Assembly (NCBI GenBank): GCA_000969725.1
Contig: JXSR01S007594.1
DNA from: Ophiothrix spiculata
Lineage: Eukaryota > Echinodermata > Ophiuroidea > Amphilepidida > Ophiotrichidae
Length of the DNA: 23,772 bases
Strand: one strand, 5' to 3'
Under the pieces are notes generated by a model, which was not told where the DNA came from, searched no databases, and worked only from the letters and a program-made list of their open reading frames with translations. The position numbers were made by a program, and so were the translations under genes. Position 1 is the stretch's first letter, and each line of letters opens with the position of its first letter. Below, in pieces: positions 19,116 to 23,772 of this stretch.

Positions 19116-19742
19116 CTGTAATTTTGTCAAGTCATAAACATATTCCTTATCAGGTGATGCCTTCTTGCTGATAATAGGATCCAAGATTGATTTGCCAATC
19201 GTTTGCAGTCTCTTCTGACCTATTCTTTGAACTTTCATCACGCTATCAAGAGAATCAAACGGCCCATTTTCACATCTATATTCTACTATTTTCTTTGCTG
19301 TCACTTTGCCAATGGAATTAAAAGTTGATAAATCATGGTGCGTAGATGTGTTCAGCGTCTGTAAAATAGTGTGTTCCTCCTCTGGGGCAAATTCACACGA
19401 CACGCTTGTTGCATTAGCAAGTGGTGATGTTTCAGTTTCGGAGAGGGTGCTTTGTATAATTGAATGGAGTTTCTTCTTTCCTATCTTTGGAATCTTTAAA
19501 AGGTCTTCTATTTTGTCAAATTTGCCTTTTTCATCCCTTTGTTCAACAATACTATTAGCTACTGTCTGGCTTATGTATTTGATTTTCATCAGCTCAAAAG
19601 CCAGGCTTGTGTTAAGCTTATTGAGGACAAAATCTCTCTCTGTCTCCGAGATATTCCATAAATCTTCAGTGACATCAGATGCTTTTAGTAGATTATAGGT
19701 GTGGAACAACACACATCTTTTATGGCTTCCTTTGGGAATATT
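19116..19742 (-). CDS. TEFM: TEFM, large 5' exon with two helix-hairpin-helix units
   Basis: This encodes 209 residues in phase 0 at both ends, between acceptor TTCTTTTGCAG and donor CAG|GTAGGA. Residues about 29-100 and 116-187 are two related units. Each has an LNTS word, a helix ending in IVE-x-R, a G-x-FD turn, a short helix (LLKI or VMKV), then IG-x-K-x-L and a final SIL/STL. Each unit looks like a (HhH)2 fold, which in TEFM binds nucleic acid in the elongation complex. The second unit aligns best with the single (HhH)2 domain recalled for human TEFM (360 aa). The three visible exons alone encode 417 residues, so this protein is longer. There is no start codon at the 5' end, and the mitochondrial targeting peptide is expected in an unidentified upstream exon. 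Confidence 0.9.
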
Positions 19743-19783
19743 CTGCAAAAGAAGAGGGAAAACTGAGATAAGTTTATTTATTT

Positions 19784-20068
19784 AGGCCTAAAAAAATTGT
19801 TTGATATTTTTATTTTTTTGAGAAAAACTTCCAAATCCCAAATTTGATGGGAATCGATTCATGGGGGCCTGAGATATGGCTTGCAGGATATTCAAAATGA
19901 CAAATAAAAGATGTGTTACAAAAAAGTGAAGATGTGTAGTATATTTTGTGTTCTTGTATGTGAAACATAGACTTTTAAAAAAATCAAAATTTAATTTTTA
20001 AAAAAATTCTGACCTACTTACCCTATTTTTTTTTCTATGTTACGCCAATCAAACAATTTTTTAGGCCT
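19784..20068. mobile_element. 285-bp MITE with 9-bp duplication (MULE-like) beside TEFM acceptor
   Basis: The ends AGGCCTAAAAAA...TTGTTTGAT are inverted over about 22 bp (one A-run length difference). TATTTATTT flanks both sides (19775-19783 and 20069-20077). A 9-bp duplication suggests Mutator-like, though the flank is low complexity. It ends 41 bp upstream of the splice acceptor of the TEFM exon at 19742. It is non-coding. Confidence 0.75.
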
Positions 20069-20077
20069 TATTTATTT

Positions 20078-20565
20078 GAACATGATACACTTTTACATCA
20101 GCGGCACACCTCATAGGTATATATTCACATGCCAAAAATATATAAACAAGAAACAAGACAATATTATCAATCGTGCCACTTGTGATTTGATTTGATGTAC
20201 CGTACTACAGGTGAAGAGCATTAAAATGTAGAGACACACCACATTGACACATGGTATATTCACACTGCATAGAAACTTTTAACTACCGAATAACGCAACA
20301 GTAATGCCACCTCTCTTGCATTAATAGCACACCGACCATAACGACCAAAGTTGGCGCAGTACAGTTAATCTGAGAATGCAGATTCAACCGAAACAGAAAC
20401 AAAAACAGTCATGCGTCAATTAAATTCTCAGATTTATTCTGCTTCAGCAGGCGACGATACAAAATGTTTGAGACCAAAATACGCTACCCACGGAAATTCA
20501 CCATTTTTGCAGTAAGTTTGCAATTGAGTATTGAGATTTCCGCGAACTTTTTCCATACGCCAGGG
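20078..20565. other. Probable TEFM 5' region, start exon not identified
   Basis: The missing first exon and promoter of TEFM should lie at or beyond this stretch on the - strand. Several ATG-plus-GT combinations exist (for example near 20340), but none gives a phase-compatible strong donor. TCTGAGAAT and ATTCTCAGA are inverted near 20370 and 20424. Confidence 0.4.
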
Positions 20566-20631
20566 ATGGCAGATAGCCAAAAAGTCACCTGTTTACAGTG
20601 TTTAATTAAGCATGTTGGTATTGAAAGCAAG
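20566..20631 (+). CDS. Possible first coding exon of an unknown divergent gene
   Basis: An ATG in good context (CAGGGATGG) opens 22 codons beginning MADSQKVTCLQCLIKHVG and ends at AAG|GTAAAT, a fair donor. It contains a C-x-x-C pair. A second possibility is an upstream ATG at 20464, 16 codons ending at TTTGCA|GTAAGT. No downstream exon was recognised and no protein family can be named. It faces away from TEFM, so a shared bidirectional promoter is conceivable. It may equally be chance. Confidence 0.25.
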
Positions 20632-21201
20632 GTAAATTTTAACCGAAGGCATTTGCTGTCGGTGCCCCTACCAGTTGCCTTGATGCTCTATTACTTAGCA
20701 ATGCCTAATGCTATTCTTTAACATGTAATTGCCTTCTAAAACAGTGTGCCCTTTCAAAATTGCCTTGAAATGTGGTGCCCTTCAGAATCCTTAAAATTTA
20801 CCCTGATTGAAAGGATGTCAAACCGTAACGGCTGCTGTAACAGTGGCAATGGCAGCCTTCCTACAATGCATTTCGACAAAATTACAAAAGCCGTCATTAG
20901 TCTGCCGGTCGTCAAGGAGTTCACTTCGGTGAATGGACAGATACATGTAATAGTAATCAGCTGCTGCTGGTGCATCTAATCGCCCAAAAAGCTCCCAAAA
21001 CTGCTAAATGTTCTGTGGCTTTCTAGGTTCTTATTATCAATATCCAACATGAAATTCCTGAATTTGTCATGATTTTACAATACAATCGTATTATAGGCCT
21101 ACTGCAGTGTGTGTACCTCCACGGCGGCTTAGCGTAGCGAAGATCGCCCAGTAGCCCAGGCAAATACTGTGTATGTTGAATTGCTCTGGCCGGGTGTTTT
21201 C
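20632..21201. other. No further gene recognised
   Basis: Overlapping frames on both strands (20746-20979) show no known domain. A GC-richer patch lies near 21118-21195 without a recognisable element. Confidence 0.4.
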
Positions 21202-21248
21202 TAGTCCTGACTTAGTGACTCTTAAGTCAAGTCATGGTGCTAGGACTA
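21202..21248. repeat. 47-bp inverted-repeat insert flanked by 9-bp direct repeats
   Basis: TAGTCCT starts and AGGACTA ends the insert, and GGTGTTTTC occurs exactly on both sides (21193-21201 and 21249-21257). A second stem, TGACTTA/TAAGTCA, is nested inside (21208-21229). The layout is that of a tiny transposable element with a 9-bp target duplication. Confidence 0.8.
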
Positions 21249-21458
21249 GGTGTTTTCCCACTGCACTTGTGATGATTGCATTCTAATTTGTTGTGCTATT
21301 TTCATATCCATTATTATTACCGGTACAGATTTAAAATATTGAATTGAATTTAATGGCATAATTCTTGATTTATTGACAAGTTGACAAGATAATGAGATAT
21401 TTAGTTGAAAATCTTTTCCGGCATGATAATTTTTTTGTCGCCACATGAAATACCATAC

Positions 21459-21491
21459 CAGAGAGGCGCCAATTAAAGTAGCACCTCTCTG
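21459..21491. repeat. 33-bp hairpin repeat flanked by 7-bp direct repeats, copy 2
   Basis: CAGAGAGGCGCC, a short AATTAAAGTA centre and GCACCTCTCTG form a near-perfect palindrome. ACCATAC is present immediately on both sides (21452-21458 and 21492-21498). A homologous unit lies 12 kb away at 9445-9474. Confidence 0.85.
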
Positions 21492-21684
21492 ACCATACTA
21501 ACACGGCAATGCAATCAAAATAAATGACAGTTACATGGTGACTGAATACATTTACAAGCAAGTAACTATGAGAAAAAAATGCATAAAAATATTAAATATG
21601 ATTCATACATATTATATTCTGAAAATTAACTAAATAGCCTATAAAGAAAAAAAAGATTACAAAAAAAAAACACCACAATATGAG

Positions 21685-21750
21685 GACTTGAAGTTGAATC
21701 TGGAAAATTCAGATGATCAAAATCATCGTCCTAACCCCTGAGCTATGAAG
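21685..21750 (-). pseudogene. Decayed tRNA-like sequence
   Basis: On the - strand TAGCTCAGGGGTTAGG (21730-21745) is a good box A with D-loop. AGATTCAACTT (21691-21701) is a poor box B. A GATGA/TCATC stem could be an anticodon stem, but its loop has 6 nt and no acceptor stem forms. It is probably a tRNA pseudogene or the head of an old SINE. Confidence 0.4.
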
Positions 21751-22264
21751 AACAGTTAACATTAAGAGCATCAAAATTAAAAATATTGGAATACAACAGT
21801 TTTAGGCACTGAGCATGCATAACAAACAGCGCCATCATATAGTCTCGTTTATATTTTGTTTACGTAAAATTACTGACTACGCAAATTGTATATTGAAGTA
21901 TGTACAGTAATATGCCAATTAGTTTAGTTTTGGTGATACTCAATTATTTCACTTTCTTAGTAGGCAATTTATGTGGGTAAACTAAAGGACTGCCAACTAA
22001 ATTGGGAACCAAATTTATGTTCTTCATGGACTCTACATTAAAAATCTTCAAAAAATTATCTTGGCTAATCTAACGAATGATGTATTGTATGTTACCAATA
22101 GACGATCGCAGCCAGACAGCACATATTTCCAATTAATGGAATGGTTCTCGGTTTGTTCACTGTAAACATTTCGTCGATAATGGTGATGGGAAGGTATTCG
22201 TAGCTGCTGTTGGCTGCTGTACTGGTCTTCTTTCTTGATTGATTTCAGCACAACAGCTTAAAAT
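21751..22264. other. AT-rich DNA, no gene seen
   Basis: Nothing was recognised between the tRNA-like unit and the reverse transcriptase remnant. A small CTGCTGTTGGCTGCTG patch lies at about 22204-22219. Confidence 0.5.
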
Positions 22265-22889
22265 TTGTCAGCCGATTGGTTTAAAAGTTGTATTGCAAAT
22301 TATCGTGGTTACACAGGCCAAGAGTTGGACTGTGTTACTTCACAACCATACCTGGGTGTTCATATTTCCAACACACATAGTTGGGATAAACATATTCAAG
22401 AGACAATCAAGAAAGCTCAAAGAGTGCAAAATGTTATTTGCAGACATTTATGGAGTTGCAATAAGGAGGTGAAATCAACTGCATATTCGAGTTTAGTGAG
22501 GCCACTCCTTGAATATGCATCATCTTTGTGGGATCCGTCACTCAAAAAACACATCGCCGCATTGGAAAGGGTTCAGCGACAAGCGGCAAGGTTTTGTTCA
22601 AGTAATTATCAGAGGGAACCAGGGACAGAACTAAGACCTTTAGTGTGTATGCTGTAAAAGCTGCAGAATGGGTTGGTGGAGATTCCTTTAGAAGATTACA
22701 TTCAGCAGCACAAAGTCAACACCAGAGGGAGCAGTCATAAATATATCCATATTAGTCATAAAGCCAAAGCATTTGAGGACTCCCTTTTTTGTTTCAACCA
22801 TCAAAGACTGGAACAAGTTGAAACGTCACATTGACAGCAGCCCCACAGCAATTGAATTTTTCAAAAATCAGCTCAACCAACGTAAGTAA
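22265..22889 (+). pseudogene. Non-LTR retrotransposon reverse transcriptase, broken C-terminal fragment
   Basis: The first part carries the thumb-region signature of CR1/L2/jockey-type reverse transcriptases: QPYLGVHIS, HSWDKHI, EVKSTAYSSLVRPLLEYAS-like, LWDP and LERVQRQAARF. About 20 residues expected after this are missing. A TAA at 22655-22657 then interrupts the same frame where an aromatic residue is usual, and the frame resumes with KLQNGLVEIP. A one-base shift occurs in the T run near 22785, after which TIKDWNKLKRH and FFKNQL lead to TAA at 22887-22889. There is no RNase H or endonuclease part. It is a 5'-truncated dead copy. Confidence 0.9.
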
Positions 22890-23214
22890 TTTTTAGCAAG
22901 TATGATCCACACCCAGCGCGCAGGTTAGCGTGATGTATCCGGAAGGATATCTTGCTGACTCAACATATATGGAGATGGAGATTCCGCAGCCTTTTCACAT
23001 ACAATCATGACAATGTCAATCATGTCTTGTCAATGACAATGTTTCATCATCATGCTTTTGAAGGTTTTTTTTTGTGCAAAGGTTGCTTCTTCTGCTTCTG
23101 CTGGTATACTGTGCACAACGCTCTATTGGGCTATCACGGCACAGTGTCAAATGTGGTAAGCAATTAAATTTTGAAGTGGGCACACGGAACAATTTCCCCT
23201 ACATTGGTGCTATC
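22890..23214. other. Sequence after the retrotransposon remnant
   Basis: The first 60-100 bases are probably the 3' UTR of the retrotransposon. An ATCATGACAATGTCAATC-like simple patch lies near 23003-23042. No gene was seen. Confidence 0.45.
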
Positions 23215-23772
23215 TTGCTCGAGAAACACAAGCCAAAACACTTTGTGGTACCAATACCACAGCCAGATAATGATAAGTCAAGTGCCATCTAAGACTTACC
23301 CAAAATATCTGGCTGTGGTATTGGTACCACAGCCAGAAGCAAGTTCTGTAATCAAACCTGTCGCATAATTGCACATACCCAATATCCCGAAAAATGATCA
23401 TATTTATCAGATCTATACGAACTGCAACACTCCACAAACATGACAAAGGATATTTATAATAAATATTACCTATTATAAACACTTCCCGAAGTTGTTAGTC
23501 ACACAAAAATGATGTTTGAAGATATGTTTACAAATCGTAACCATGTAAACAAACAAAGCATACCGTTTGATTTCTCTGATCTGAACAGTGCGATTTTCAT
23601 AAATTTAATTCCAAATGGCTTCTTTCATGAATATGGAATAAAACATTTCTGTTTTTTCAAGCACCATTTGTATTTTTCAATTTATGCACAAATGGCTGTT
23701 ATGTGATAGGCTGTACTACACAGCTTGCCTCAAGCCAAAAACGAAGTTTTTTGGCTTGTGTTTCTCGAGCAA
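23215..23772. mobile_element. Terminal-inverted-repeat element reaching the window end
   Basis: TTGCTCGAGAAACACAAGCC at 23215 is repeated in exact reverse complement at the end of the window (about 23749-23772, with the match extending to 24 bp). The element is therefore at least 558 bp and its right boundary or flank is not visible. It contains a strong internal hairpin (23244-23331). The 65-codon frame at 23509-23706 shows no domain. Confidence 0.7.
23244..23331. repeat. Perfect 26-bp inverted repeat
   Basis: The arm at 23244-23269 (begins TGTGGTACCAAT, ends GCCAGATA) is exactly mirrored at 23306-23331, with a 36-nt loop that itself holds TAAGTC/GACTTA. The right arm also folds on itself (GGCTGTGGT with ACCACAGCC). 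It is part of the larger terminal-inverted-repeat element. Confidence 0.95.

Noticed and set aside
19306..19698. 130-codon + strand frame
   Set aside because: It is antisense to the TEFM exon, whose - strand product matches the family with two HhH units.
20287..20340. First exon of TEFM on the - strand (ATG near 20340 leading to TTCG|GTAGTT)
   Set aside because: The donor leaves phase 2, which does not join the main acceptor at 19742 in frame. Only weak alternative acceptors would fit.

Overview
This window reads as intron-rich, AT-rich animal nuclear DNA, most likely from a deuterostome invertebrate. The evidence for an animal is split genes with GT-AG introns, two recognisable metazoan proteins, Pol III SINE-like units, a decayed non-LTR retrotransposon and a very high density of short inverted-repeat DNA transposons (MITEs). 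The deuterostome placement is inferred from repeat style and from intron positions that match vertebrate PMM2. No species is assigned.

Two protein-coding genes are well supported, and they converge tail to tail. (1) On the + strand, the last four exons of a phosphomannomutase (PMM2/PMM1 family) lie at 360-459, 1407-1482, 2281-2393 and 3257-3364. The 5' exons, with the catalytic aspartates, are upstream of the window. (2) On the - strand, three exons of a TEFM-like mitochondrial transcription elongation factor lie at 19116-19742 (two helix-hairpin-helix units), 16294-16443 and 14555-15031 (RNase H-like pseudonuclease domain). All exon junctions are phase 0 and join without a frame break. The short first exon with the start codon was not identified.

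The 11 kb between the two stop codons, and most of the introns, hold repeats. These include TTAA-flanked elements (3483-4139, 6535-7383, 13370-13708), elements with TWA-type 3-bp duplications like PIF/Harbinger (4318-4592, 9840-9986, 7993-8077, 11118-11380), and hAT-like elements (2982-3144, 5142-5304, 10582-10973). An approximately 1.2 kb element sits in a TEFM intron (16547-17736), and an element with a 9-bp duplication sits beside a TEFM splice acceptor (19784-20068). There are also two tRNA-derived SINEs. The right part (20-23.8 kb) has a possible divergent first exon, very short palindromes flanked by direct repeats, a broken CR1/L2-type reverse transcriptase tail (22265-22889) and a terminal-inverted-repeat element that reaches the window edge.

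The points most worth a second look are the duplicated HhH unit in TEFM, the tiny (24-47 bp) palindromes bounded by 7-9 bp direct repeats, and a transposon placed where it appears to supply the phosphomannomutase polyadenylation signal. No operon-like system, CRISPR array or intact transposase gene was seen.
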